64,000 nucleotides of DNA from Lingula anatina (taxonomy: Eukaryota > Brachiopoda > Lingulata > Lingulida > Lingulidae). The notes beneath the pieces are model-generated. The model was given only the letters and a program-made list of their open reading frames with translations, searched no databases and had not been told where the DNA came from. This document shows, in pieces, positions 51,401 to 61,101 of the stretch. The position numbers and the translations under genes were made by a program. The DNA lies in the NCBI RefSeq assembly GCF_001039355.2, contig NW_019774925.1:359341-423340 (forward strand), written 5' to 3'. The first letter of the stretch is position 1. Every line of letters starts with the position of its first letter.

Positions 51401-54358
51401 TTGCAGACAGCAGAAGACAGCAGCCAGAGCTGGAACACCGGTATGAGAAGAGGATCACAGATCTGTCTAAGGAGCTGGAACATCTCAGGTCTCAGCTAAA
51501 GGCCTCAGATGAAAAATCTGATCAGCCGTCCCCCCTGTTACTGGAGTTGCAGAAAGAGATGGCTGAAATGAAGGTTAGCCATAAATTTGTTTTAATGCGA
51601 TTAAATCAGTTGGCCCTATGTGTACATTGAATTCATTTGATGAAGTTTGCTGTATTTCATATTCTGATAGCGTCTTGTTGATTTCTGTGGACATGGTAAA
51701 AATAATGCTCTTTAAACCTAGTTGAGATAATTTTAGGTTGACCAATGTAGGAATTTATATGGTAGGGCCTTTGTATTCTTTATGGATTTAGCATGTTTTT
51801 GTCACTTTTCTTATCCATGTTACACGAAGAGTGCATTTTTGATCATGTATTCAGAATCTATTATATATATATATATGTGTGTGTGTTTATGTCGTATAGA
51901 ATTTTTTTCTTTTTTAACTAGGCACAGTACAAGCAGCAAGTACAACAGGAGCAAAAACGTGCCAATGAGGCAGAAAGCAGACTTGGTCAGATAGCTCAGC
52001 AAGGTGAGGAGAGGGTATGCGGACTGGAAAACAAGCTGTCAGAACTCTCCGAGACAGTGGGAAACTATGAACGGCTTCGCTATCAGGACCAGATAGCCAT
52101 TCAGAAACTGAAGGACAGGATAGCTCAGCTGGACATGGAAAACTCAGCCTTGACCAGGGCTGTCCACTCTGAAGTCACTGATGAGGATGAACGCAATATG
52201 GATGTCCAAGGATTGGCTGACAAGATAGGGAAACTGAAAGATCTTTTGAAAATGGCCAATGAGAAGTCGGAGAACCCTATTAATGTGCAAGGTAAGGTAT
52301 TCCAGAATACCTTTAAATGATTTTTTGTTAGTTACTGGAGCTTAGCTGGAGTTTATGATGCTGTAGTCCAAGTTCAAAACTGGGTCTGGATCTTATTTCA
52401 ATTTGGATTTTTTTTTTTTTTTTTTTTGCAGTTGGCATCAATTTGATATTGTCAAAAAGTCTCCAGATTTGATGTATTTTATGATGGGATTTCAGGTTCT
52501 TTTAGCAGCCCTCCATTTTCAGTTCAGGTTTATCGGACCGTAAAATCTTGCCATTCGTTGATGTTTCCACATTATATTATGTAAATGTGGTAGATGCACT
52601 TTGAAAACATCATTACTGTTATTATTTAGAAAATGGGATATTGATTAGATTTGCTACTTCACCTATGACAAATTGGAGGTGGATGTAATTTGTAGCTGTA
52701 TGTAGTGCCACATATATCATTTGTTAGGCTATTACATTGTTCAGCCTAAATGTAAAATTGTTATCTGTAGTCAGCAATAGTTTTGAATCCAGTTGAACCA
52801 AAAGATGGTTAATTTTTGAGACAGCATTTGAGAATAATAACAATTTAAAATATGTTTGAATAAAAATAGTTAATGTGTGTGTAATAAGTGTGTGTGTCAT
52901 CTCTTACTCCAGGCTTTCTGTAAAGAAATTTGTGTATAATTAATATTATTTCAATGCTTCCTGCAATGTTTCCACCTTTGCTGTAGAAGCCTTTTCTAAT
53001 ATAGATTAACCAGCAATGCGTTTTTTAAAAATACTACTTCTGTTATACAATTCCTCTTTATTTGACTAGAACTGTTCTTAAGTGGAATCCAGATAGATGA
53101 TGACAGCCTTCACAAGAGGTGCCATGAGGAGTTAGGCCAGCTTAAAGAGGAGTTTGAAAGATACAAGCTCAGGGCTCAGTCAGTCCTGAAAAACAAGAGT
53201 GCCAAGGTTTTAAATTTTTTATCTTTATTCTTAAGCACTGCCATTTTTATATAGCCACTACATAGTGATTTTGAGCACAAAATTTCAGTATAGATAAATG
53301 AGTTAAAATTAACACCAAATTGTTAAGATTTGTGGAAACAGTTACTTCTTAATGCTGCTCGTATCCAATTATTCTAGTAACATGCTAATTTTTTCATCTT
53401 TTTTTCCATTTTTCAAAAAGTATTTATGTTAAAAAATTGTTTCATATTTCTAGAGGGTACAGAATCTAATGCAATGCCTGTATTTTACTTAAACATTTTA
53501 AAGAATGCATAACACATTTGTTAAATATTTTAAATGAATTATATTTTTCAGGATACAGCCAATAACCAAGAAGTGGAATCTTACAAGAGCCAGATAGCAG
53601 AGCTGAAGGACCGTATTCGCCAACAGAGGGCAGACAAAGAAGAAATGGAGTTAGATTACAAACAGCAAGTAGCCGGGTTACAAAGGACCTTGGCTCAGAT
53701 GGCAGAGGCCCACAAGGCTGACCTAGCCAGCACAGAGATGGACCATCAACAGAAGATGACCAGCTTAGAGCAACAGATACAGAAACAGCGGGACAGGACT
53801 GTGGCTCTTCTTGCAGAGAAAGACCGCGAAATAGACCAACTTCGGTGCAGTATACCTGGATGGAGGCCAACTGAACGACAGGGATCGTTAGGATCGGAAG
53901 AAAATGAGACTGAGGAGAGTGTTGCTGTGGAGAACTTGCTATCACAGTTTCCAAGTTCTCTACAGAATGAAGGAACGTTGTTGCATTTTGCTCAAGAACA
54001 GGCTAGGAAAGTGGTCGAGAACAGCACACTCAGGAAGCAGAAGCACCAGGCTGAGCAAGCTCTCCGTGAGGTGCAGCAAAGTTTCATGGCTAAGGAGGAA
54101 CACTATGTTGAGCAAATTGAGTTTCTGAAGGAAGAAGTGAGGAAATATGAAAGGAGCAAGTCAAGGGAAAGTGCAAATCTGGAGTATTTGAAAAATGTGG
54201 TTTATAACTATATGATATGCAGGGACAGTGTGGGCAAACAGCAAATGCTGAATGCAATAGCAACCATCTTGCAATTCAGCCCCAAAGAGAAGCAACGGGT
54301 GCAGAAACATTTGACAGCCTGGTGGGGGTACTATACTTCTTATTCCTCAACAAAGTAG
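45474..54358 (+). CDS. GCC1: GCC1 (GCC88), GRIP and coiled-coil domain-containing golgin
   Basis: GCC88 is a peripheral coiled-coil tether of the trans-Golgi network, recruited by ARL1-GTP through its GRIP domain and used in endosome-to-TGN retrieval. Ten exons: 45474-45558, 45763-45932, 46466-46501, 47393-47551, 50501-50590, 51055-51183, 51379-51573, 51922-52291, 53070-53206, 53552-54358. All phases agree and give about 725 aa (human 775). N-terminal VVEAYKSLHKEKAALEATIQ and the central HAVMLRELQKLL and QDQIAIQKLKDRIAQLD blocks match GCC1 rather than other GRIP golgins. Nearly the whole protein is heptad-rich coiled coil. The GRIP domain (about residues 665-710) starts NLEYLKNVVYNY, keeping the tyrosine that contacts ARL1, and contains ATILQFSPKEKQ. 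A poly(A) signal is likely at 55382-55387. The 36-nt exon 3 and the weak donor after exon 9 (GTTTTA) are the least certain parts. Confidence 0.9.
45971..46033. repeat. Perfect 26-bp inverted repeat with 11-nt loop, GCC1 intron 2
   Basis: 45971-45996 (starts GATGGAAATCATCAGCC) and 46008-46033 are exact reverse complements, with the loop AAAACGTAATG. Immediately downstream, after (ATC)n, the segment TCAGCCAATGATGG through AACGTAATGTCC is repeated again in direct orientation. Confidence 0.85.
47599..47818. mobile_element. Foldback-like element in GCC1 intron 4
   Basis: CCCCATTTCCATAGATTAGA at the left and, reversed at the right, GGCTCTATTCCCATAGATTT. The terminal sequence GGGAATAGAGCC resembles the other foldbacks. 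The central arms match less well. Confidence 0.4.
49801..49820. repeat. Poly(G) run
   Basis: Twenty G in GCC1 intron 4. G4 forming or sequencing-prone. Confidence 0.8.
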
Positions 54359-55381
54359 GAATTTTTTTTTATAGGGTAGGGCTTTGAATTTTCATGTCTG
54401 TTGTCATTTTCTGTCTCAGTGGACCGGAAATAATGACATCAAGTACACAATTAAAGCATTTATATCAAGAATTCAGAGTAAGCTGTATAATGAAAAGCTG
54501 GGGTATGAAAAACAAAGATATAAAAACACTATGGTTAGAATTTATTATTTTAAAAATTAAACATACTTTTGCTTCTTAATGGAAAGTGGGTTGTGTTGTA
54601 AAAAATGTAGATGAAATAGCCTTTTGCCCAATATTTAACAAAATGAGCAAGTAATGAATGTTTAAAAGAACCAAAGTCCAATTCAAATGTTGAAGGGAAG
54701 ATGGCGCCACTGGATTGCTTATTATTTGTTCTGTTTGGAAACAAGAAAATTACATTTGCTACCCTTTAGGATAACTTAGTCAGTAATGGTAATAGGGACC
54801 ATCCTTAGACTAAAAGCTTCAGGTGTTACAGGATCTTTTTTAATGTGATATTCTTAACATAACTCCAACCCAGGGGATGTATACAGTACTATGTGCATGG
54901 ATTTAAAGTGTTATGAATTTGGACCTATATAGCTTATTTGTCGTTAAAATGCGTTATGGGGTTGTAATTTTGAAGTTTTCAACATTGTTTTCAGGTTATG
55001 GGTATCAAAATGGGGTGTGAGAAAAAGTTCTGCTCACATACTATCAAATTGGTTCTGGATTCTTTGTATAGGAATTTAAACTAATTTTTCACGTTCTTGG
55101 CTGTAATGGGTACAATACAAAATAAATATTTTTATGGCCAATTGAAAAATGTCTTGAAATGTTTGGAACATGAAGTGTTTTCCAAAAAGGTAATGCTGAA
55201 CAATTATTAAAAAGAAACATTTTATTGTGTAAAGTTTATTTTTAAGCAACAATCATGGCAGTCAAAAAATATAACTGCAAATGAATAGGGAAAGAACCAT
55301 ATTATAAGCTATATGTAAATCAACAACCATGCATTTTTTATGTAAATTGAGATTTTATACCACCAGACGTCAAGTTGCATC

Positions 55382-55387
55382 AATAAA
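55382..55387 (+). terminator. Candidate poly(A) signal for GCC1
   Basis: AATAAA about 1 kb after the GCC1 stop and before the transposon cluster. Position is the only support. Confidence 0.35.
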
Positions 55388-55873
55388 GCTGCAGTTTACT
55401 TCTCTCTGTCAAAGCTTGCTTCATCTTTGCTACAGTACTTGACATTTGTGTTCTGAACATTTCGTGTCAGATAATCATCACACAATTTGCTTAAAATCAA
55501 CTGTTCTCTTGTAACCTCATTATTAAAGGGATAATAACTATTCGTTTCGGCCAAAAAATGAATTTTCCTGGAGTAAACAACAATTCTTTTTCGTAAGAAG
55601 AATTTCGTTAGTCTTAACTGAGATCCGGTTGCGCGCGCAGGGCACTTTAGTTTGCACGCTAGTTGAAGCAAGGAGTCTTGGTGCAATACTCCTTGGTTGA
55701 AGGGCGAATTTGTCTAGTGGCGCCGATCTTTTTCACCGAAACGTGGTTTTGGGTGATTTTTATTGTGCACGTGGTGCATGCTATATCGTTATAGACAGTG
55801 GTCTTGCCGTTTGCAACGGTATTTGGCGCAATTTCAGTCAGGTTTCGTCGTCTGCTTCTGGACACGTGGTGTC

Positions 55874-56971
55874 ATGGCGGACGAAACTACATGTAGTACC
55901 ATTACTAAAAATGGACCTGAACACGTGAGTGATGGCAGGAAGGGTAAAGGGAAGTCGGCTTCAAAAAACCCTAAGTCTGTAGAGAAATCCTCGTCAGAGG
56001 ATAATATTATGTCATTACTTGTATCTTTAAAAGCCTCTGTGGACGCTCAGGACGGCAGGTTAGAGAACATCGTCAGCCGTATTGATAATATGGAGGCGCA
56101 ATATTCTCAGTATGACGACGAAGTTTACGTCGATAATGAATGTGTTGAGCCGGAGGAGGCAGGCACATCGGGTGAAAAAAGGAAGTTGGACTCGTATCTT
56201 CCCGACACGGAAGACAACCTGTTTAAGCACATGGCCAAGAAGTTTAACATGTCGGAGGAAATGGCCGACAACGTGGATGATGTGCTGGCCAAAACTGTGA
56301 ACGATCTTTTTATGAATGGCCTGGACGAACAACATTTAAACGAGTTGATAAAACAGAACCACAGGCCAGGTAACTGTGATTACCTGCAAGTCGTGAAAAC
56401 CAACCAGTTGATATGGGACCAGGTCCCAGGTTGGACCAAAGCAAACGATAGGAAAATGCAAAACATAGCACATACTTTGGTTAAAGGTGCAAACATTTTA
56501 GTTAAAACTGTAAACCAGATGGCCTTATACGAAAGGAATCCAGAAAAGGACACGAGTGATCATATTGGCAGCATGATCGAAAACTGCAACGATGTCCTAG
56601 CACTCATGGGACATATGAACAGGCAGATAAATATGACAAGGAAAGATTTTTTGAAACCGCAATTGAGCGGAGAATATGCTCACCTCTGCAGTCATGAGCT
56701 GACTTACAGCCAAAAATTTTTATTTGGAGACGATCTTCCCAAAATGGCAAGGGATATAGAGGATTGCTCAAAAATCAAACATAAATTGTTTGACAGATCT
56801 CTCAGAGGACGTAGAGGACGTGGTGCCAGAGGCCGTGGATCTGTGTACAGAGGTGTTAATCGACCTACTGGAGGGGGAAGACCCAGAGTGTGGCAGGATG
56901 ATCCTGGAGCAGGGCCTTCTTTTGCAAAAAACTATGTACGCAGGGGACAGAGGAATCTGCCCAAGCAATAA
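55874..56971 (+). CDS. DIRS ORF1, gag-like protein
   Basis: Encodes 365 aa from the ATG of MADETTCSTITKNG; an upstream in-frame ATG at 55763 is open but lies in cysteine- and tryptophan-rich sequence that looks untranslated. The N-terminal third is polar and acidic, with a GRKGKGKSASKNPKS basic patch. The middle is helical in appearance (EEMADNVDDVLAKTVNDL). The C-terminus is Arg/Gly-rich (RGRRGRGARGRGSVYRG), likely nucleic-acid binding. There is no zinc knuckle. The role as gag is inferred from position in the element. The last 70 nt overlap the next open frame and contain an A AAA AAC heptamer at 56926-56932. Confidence 0.75.
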   Translation: MADETTCSTITKNGPEHVSDGRKGKGKSASKNPKSVEKSSSEDNIMSLLVSLKASVDAQDGRLENIVSRIDNMEAQYSQYDDEVYVDNECVEPEEAGTSGEKRKLDSYLPDTEDNLFKHMAKKFNMSEEMADNVDDVLAKTVNDLFMNGLDEQHLNELIKQNHRPGNCDYLQVVKTNQLIWDQVPGWTKANDRKMQNIAHTLVKGANILVKTVNQMALYERNPEKDTSDHIGSMIENCNDVLALMGHMNRQINMTRKDFLKPQLSGEYAHLCSHELTYSQKFLFGDDLPKMARDIEDCSKIKHKLFDRSLRGRRGRGARGRGSVYRGVNRPTGGGRPRVWQDDPGAGPSFAKNYVRRGQRNLPKQ

Positions 56972-59019
56972 ATGAGGTAAATAATTATTTTGAAGCAGGT
57001 AGATTGGCTGACTTTATTGATCAATGGAAACTGATTACAAGTGACCTATTTATTCTTGACATTGTAAAGCATTGTCATATTAATCTAGATTTCAACGGTG
57101 GGATTCCCGCCATTGTGAAATCAAATTGCAAGTTTAATAGGTTAGAAATGTCCATTATTGACATAGAAATTAAAAAATTATTGGACATGAAAGTGATTAT
57201 TCCTGTGAATAGTGAAGCAGGCCAAATTTTATCACCGATTTTTTTGAGACAAAAAGAAAATGGTGAATACAGATTAATTCTGAATCTAAAGAAATTAAAT
57301 CGGTTCATTCCATATCAGCATTTTAAGATGGAAACCTTTGAGAAAACCCTACCATTGATAACCAAAAATGTAAAAATGGGGTCTGTCGATATCCGTCATG
57401 CTTATTATTCAATTAAACTTGCAGATGAACAGCAAAAATTTTTTAGATTCCAGTGGAGGGATAAAATCTACCAATATACCTGCTTACCCAATGGGGTCAG
57501 TGAAGGCCCGCGATTGTTTACAAAACTTCTTAAACCAGTTTTTGGGAAACTGAGAAGTTTAGGTTATGTTAGTTCAGGGTACATTGATGACAGTTTAATA
57601 ATTGGCTGTGATGATTTAGAATGTACGGAGAACTTAAATGCAACAGTTACACTTCTGTCCAAATTGGGTTTCATCATAAATGAAGACAAATCAGTTTTGA
57701 GACCAACAAGCAAGTTAAAATTTTTGGGAAATGTTATTGATTCTGACAAAATGATAGTAACACTGCCACTTGACAGGCAGGAGAAAATAATTTCTGCATG
57801 CGAAGAGTTGTATAATGTTTCAAAGGCACCTATTAGACAAGTGGCGAGAGTCATTGGGTTGTTAGTAGCAAGTTTTTCAGCTGTGGATTATGGCAAACTG
57901 TACTATAGGAAGTTAGAAAGAGCAAAGATTAAGGCTTTACAAGAATCGAAGGGTAACTATGATGCACCCATGATAATATCAAACAGTATGAGGTCAGATT
58001 TAATTTGGTGGATTGTCAACTTGAAATCCCAGCATAGGGTTATTGCTAGACCAAACCCCTCAGAGACTTTACATACAGACGCATCCACTTTAGGTTGGGG
58101 TGCAAGTTATAAAAACAATAATATTGGAGGTAGATGGACGGATGTAGAGGGTAAATTGCCTATTAATGTATTAGAATTAATGGCCATTTTGAATGCACTC
58201 AAGTCCCTCAAACGTGATCTTAAGTCAAAGCATATTAAGGTGATGTCAGATAACACTACGGCAGTGTCATACATTAACAACATGGGAGGCACAGTTTCTG
58301 AAAACTGTAATAAAGTAGCATGTGACATATGGATTTGGTGTATATCACATGATGTCTGGTTAACATGTACACATATAGCTGGCAAAAATAATGAGGCAGC
58401 AGATAAGGCTTCCAGAGAATTCAAGGATGATCTTGAATGGAAATTAGACAGCAAGATTTTTCATAAGATATGTAATTTTTGGGGAATCCCAGATATAGAC
58501 TGCTTTGCATCTAGAATAAATGCTCAAGTAGAAACATATTGTTCATGGAAGCCTGATCCAAACTGCTCTTTTGTTGATGCTTTTACCATTGACTGGGAAA
58601 CTTTTAACTCAGTTTATTTGTTTCCACCTTTTAGCTTACTGGGAAACTGTGTGCAGAAAGTCAGACAGGACAGAGCCAAGGGAATCATTGTAGCACCAAT
58701 GTGGCCCACACAAGCATGGTTTCCGAGACTGATGGAATTGTTGGTGGAGAAACCAGTCATAATACAGAAAAAGAAGAATCTTTTAAGACTTCCTCACCTG
58801 CAGTTGAAACACCCTTTGGAAGGGAAATTAAGACTGATTGCTTGCAAAGTGTCAGGAATAGTTTCAGAGAACGAGGATTTTCAGAGGACTCTACCAAAAT
58901 ACTTATGTTGTCTTGGAAAACAGGGACACAAAAACAATATAACACACACATTAACAGGTGGTTTCAGTACTGTAGTAAAAGGACGATTACTCCACTTTCG
59001 CCAACTTTGGAAGCAGTAA
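56902..59019 (+). CDS. DIRS ORF2, reverse transcriptase / RNase H / methyltransferase-like
   Basis: The frame opens after TGA 56899-56901 and runs to 59019. It has no ATG before 57148, which already lies in conserved RT sequence, so expression by frameshift from ORF1 is likely. RT motifs in order: PIFLRQKENGEYRLILNLKK, SVDIRHAYYSIKL, CLPNGVSEGPRLF and the catalytic GYIDDSLIIG (YIDD at 57580). RNase H follows, with HTDAS, NVLELMAIL, MSDNTTAVSYIN and HIAGKNNEAAD supplying the acidic and histidine residues. The last part (PDIDCFASRINAQ, SVYLFPPF, APMWPTQAWFPRL) resembles the methyltransferase-like domain known in DIRS pol proteins. No protease or integrase domain is visible, as expected. The end overlaps the recombinase ORF by about 300 nt. 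Confidence 0.9.
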   Translation, partial: SWSRAFFCKKLCTQGTEESAQAINEVNNYFEAGRLADFIDQWKLITSDLFILDIVKHCHINLDFNGGIPAIVKSNCKFNRLEMSIIDIEIKKLLDMKVIIPVNSEAGQILSPIFLRQKENGEYRLILNLKKLNRFIPYQHFKMETFEKTLPLITKNVKMGSVDIRHAYYSIKLADEQQKFFRFQWRDKIYQYTCLPNGVSEGPRLFTKLLKPVFGKLRSLGYVSSGYIDDSLIIGCDDLECTENLNATVTLLSKLGFIINEDKSVLRPTSKLKFLGNVIDSDKMIVTLPLDRQEKIISACEELYNVSKAPIRQVARVIGLLVASFSAVDYGKLYYRKLERAKIKALQESKGNYDAPMIISNSMRSDLIWWIVNLKSQHRVIARPNPSETLHTDASTLGWGASYKNNNIGGRWTDVEGKLPINVLELMAILNALKSLKRDLKSKHIKVMSDNTTAVSYINNMGGTVSENCNKVACDIWIWCISHDVWLTCTHIAGKNNEAADKASREFKDDLEWKLDSKIFHKICNFWGIPDIDCFASRINAQVETYCSWKPDPNCSFVDAFTIDWETFNSVYLFPPFSLLGNCVQKVRQDRAKGIIVAPMWPTQAWFPRLMELLVEKPVIIQKKKNLLRLPHLQLKHPLEGKLRLIACKVSGIVSENEDFQRTLPKYLCCLGKQGHKNNITHTLTGGFSTVVKGRLLHFRQLWKQ
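56926..56962 (+). promoter_or_regulatory. Predicted -1 ribosomal frameshift signal, gag to pol
   Basis: A AAA AAC at 56926-56932 is in the X XXY YYZ register of ORF1 (GCA AAA AAC). After an 11-nt spacer there is a potential hairpin: GGG (56944-56946), a bulged A, CAGA, loop GGAA, TCTG, CCC (56960-56962). A -1 shift here enters ORF2 and passes the ORF1 stop at 56969-56971. The signal is predicted, not demonstrated. Confidence 0.7.
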
Positions 59020-59822
59020 TCGAGTTTTTAACTGAACAATTTAATAAAGGTTTGGGTTATGAGAGTTTGAACACTGCACGTGGAGCTCTCTCAGCTTTAG
59101 GAATAAACTTTGATGGATTCAGAATTGGAAATCACCCATTAATTATCAGATACATGAAGGGTGTGTTTGCAGCCAGACCATCACAACCCAGATACACAGA
59201 GGTGTGGGATGTTGAAAGAGTATTGACATATTTGAGGAAACTTTCTCCTGTTAAGCATATAACTCTCAAAGATTTGACATTAAAGCTAGTGATGCTCATG
59301 GCTCTGACTCAAGCTGCACGTACACAAACTTTGCAGTTGTTAAGTTTTCAAGGTTATAAAAAATTGAGAACTGAGTTTTTGTTCAAGTTAGATGGTTCTT
59401 TAAAACAAAATAGGCCAGGTTATAATGTTGTTTCAGTATCTTTTAAGGCCTACCCTCCAGACAGGAGGCTTTGTGTGTATACTGTATTGAAGGAATATTT
59501 GTTTCGCACGAAAGTCATGAGAAATGACAAGAACTGTGCACGTTTGTTAATAAGTTACATGAAACCACATCATAATGTCGCAAGAGACACAGTAGCAAGA
59601 TGGATAAAAACTGTTATGAGTAGAGCTGGTATAGACACTTATACATTTAGCTCTCACAGTGTTAGAGCTGCAGCTACCTCTAAGGCAAAAGCCTCTGCAG
59701 TACCTATATCAGTCATTATTGACAAAGCTGGTTGGTCTAAGAAAAGTACTTTTGCGAAGTTCTATGACAAGCGCATTGTAAGTAATCAAGACAGATTCCA
59801 GGATGGAGTTCTGGGTAAATAA
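58716..59822 (+). CDS. DIRS ORF3, tyrosine recombinase
   Basis: Encodes 368 aa from ATG 58716, the first ATG in the frame (the frame is open slightly earlier). The N-terminal part SWKTGTQKQYNTHINRWFQY resembles the SAM-like core-binding domain of phage-type integrases. The catalytic set is present: Arg in AARTQTL (about residue 202), HSVR (His 314, Arg 317) and the nucleophile Tyr in KFYDKR (about 350), preceded by GWSKKSTF. It would integrate the circular DNA copy. The frame is -1 relative to ORF2, and overlaps it up to 59019. Confidence 0.88.
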   Translation: MVSETDGIVGGETSHNTEKEESFKTSSPAVETPFGREIKTDCLQSVRNSFRERGFSEDSTKILMLSWKTGTQKQYNTHINRWFQYCSKRTITPLSPTLEAVIEFLTEQFNKGLGYESLNTARGALSALGINFDGFRIGNHPLIIRYMKGVFAARPSQPRYTEVWDVERVLTYLRKLSPVKHITLKDLTLKLVMLMALTQAARTQTLQLLSFQGYKKLRTEFLFKLDGSLKQNRPGYNVVSVSFKAYPPDRRLCVYTVLKEYLFRTKVMRNDKNCARLLISYMKPHHNVARDTVARWIKTVMSRAGIDTYTFSSHSVRAAATSKAKASAVPISVIIDKAGWSKKSTFAKFYDKRIVSNQDRFQDGVLGK

Positions 59823-60306
59823 AGAATCTTTTGAAATGAATGAAATGTTTGTCACATCAAGCTTTAAAGTCTCAGTTAAGACCAACGAAATTCTTCTTAC
59901 GAAAAAGAATTTAAAAAATTAAACGAGACTTACCTTGGTTAAGTTGAAGTTTGATTTCAATTCTTTGAGTAAAGAATTGATGGAGGGCTTAACTGCCACC
60001 CTCCCACCCAACTTTGGGTTACAGCTCATTGCTTGTATTATAGAGGAAGAGAGCTGTGGGGAATTAATGTAATTAATTCCATGTGGTTAATGTGACAAAA
60101 CACTTTGAAAAGTGCCCTGCACGCGCAACCGGATCTCAGTTAAGCCCTCCCTCAATTCTTTACTCAAAGAATTGAAATCAAACTTCGACTTAACCAAGGT
60201 AAGTCTCGTTTAATTTTTTAAATTTTCCCATATTTACCAATGGTAAATGAATCAATTTTTACATTCAAAGTTAGTCCCTGTTTTTTTTCTAAAAAGTTTG
60301 GCTTTT

Positions 60307-60334
60307 TGTTAAAATCTCTTAAGAGATTTTAACA
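60307..60334. repeat. Perfect 28-bp palindrome
   Basis: Centre CTTAAG, arms TGTTAAAATCTCTT and its complement. It lies in the right part of the split TTAA-flanked element. Confidence 0.8.
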
Positions 60335-61013
60335 GAGTATAGCCATCAATGGAGGTCACGTGGTCTAAAGACAAGCTCAGATATCAGAAAAATAGCTATA
60401 ACTGCCGTTTTTGTGGTAAAACAGAATATATTATATTTCTATGAGTTATTCACAATGTTTTTATTGTGAAATATAGATCTCATACGAAGAGTTATTATCC
60501 CTTTAAGTATGTTCCATCTTACACTTGTTCCTGGTTTCCTGGTTCAGACCATGTGATCTTCAGTGTCACCAACCTACAGTATGTGTGCATAAATTTTCCA
60601 CTTCTAAATTCTCTTTTTTTTTTTTTCTAGATTGCTTTTTACATACCTGGCAAAAGAATGGAGATTGATCCACTTTTAGAAGTATGATGTTGACCTGTAT
60701 TCTTGTGTAAAAGCAGACGATGAAACAAAGAGATTGTTCACTCCTGTGCGCACATCTATATATTAACAGGAGATCAACCAAAGTCTCCTTTTCACATTTT
60801 TCTCCCAAACTACAACAATCTGTTGACAACTGACAGTTGTTAGCAATACCTTACGGCAGTGGGAAGATAGTGGCAGTAGTTTGAATTTGATTATAACTGT
60901 TAAAAGTATATTTTGAAGGCATTTTCTAGGCTACGACAATTTCCGTAACACTCCAGCATGTATGACAGGAATCAAATATTGTCAATAACACCACATCAAA
61001 TAGCAAGATTTAC

Positions 61014-61075
61014 TGGCCAAGTGGTAATGTCCTTGGCTGCCACACACGGTGGAGTGGGTTCGACTCCCACTCAGT
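61014..61075 (+). repeat. tRNA-derived sequence with pol III A and B boxes (SINE-like)
   Basis: TGGCCAAGTGG (61014-61024) fits the A box TRGYNNARNNG. GGTTCGACTCC (61057-61067) fits the B box, inside a perfect T arm (GTGGG, seven-base loop, CCCAC). The seven bases on either side do not pair into an acceptor stem, so it is not a functional tRNA gene. It is most simply the head of a truncated tRNA-derived SINE. Confidence 0.55.
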
Positions 61076-61101
61076 CCCGTAGGAGTATTTGGCGGAATTC
61101 C

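Larger units (their letters stand above)
55582..60224 (+). mobile_element. DIRS-like tyrosine-recombinase retrotransposon, nearly intact
   Basis: Three long open frames encode gag-like, RT/RNase H/methyltransferase-like and tyrosine recombinase proteins. The terminal structure is that of DIRS elements rather than LTRs. An internal complementary region at 59870-59994 has its left part complementary to the left end (55582-55623, 42 nt, one mismatch) and its right part complementary to the right end (60138-60224). The left and right ends are also mutually inverted at 55613-55648 and 60109-60144. DIRS elements are known to use such regions to form circles that the recombinase integrates, without target duplication. 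Undamaged frames and matching ends suggest recent activity. Confidence 0.88.
55523..60506. mobile_element. TTAA-flanked inverted-repeat element (MITE-like), split by a DIRS insertion
   Basis: The outer ends are inverted repeats. Positions 55523-55545 read TTAAAGGGATAATAACTATT and continue CGT. The reverse complement of 60484-60506 reads the same apart from one base (22 of 23). Both start at TTAA, which could be a 4-bp target duplication of the piggyBac kind. Without the internal DIRS element the sequence would be about 340 bp, a usual size for a non-autonomous DNA transposon. There is no coding capacity of its own. The inner right part contains a 28-bp perfect palindrome (60307-60334). Confidence 0.6.

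Noticed and set aside
55763-55873. Upstream ATG extension of DIRS ORF1
   Set aside because: Composition of the extra 37 residues is unlike the rest of the protein. ATG 55874 (MADETT) begins sequence of the expected character.
61014-61075. Functional tRNA gene
   Set aside because: A and B boxes and the T arm fit, but the acceptor strands do not pair.
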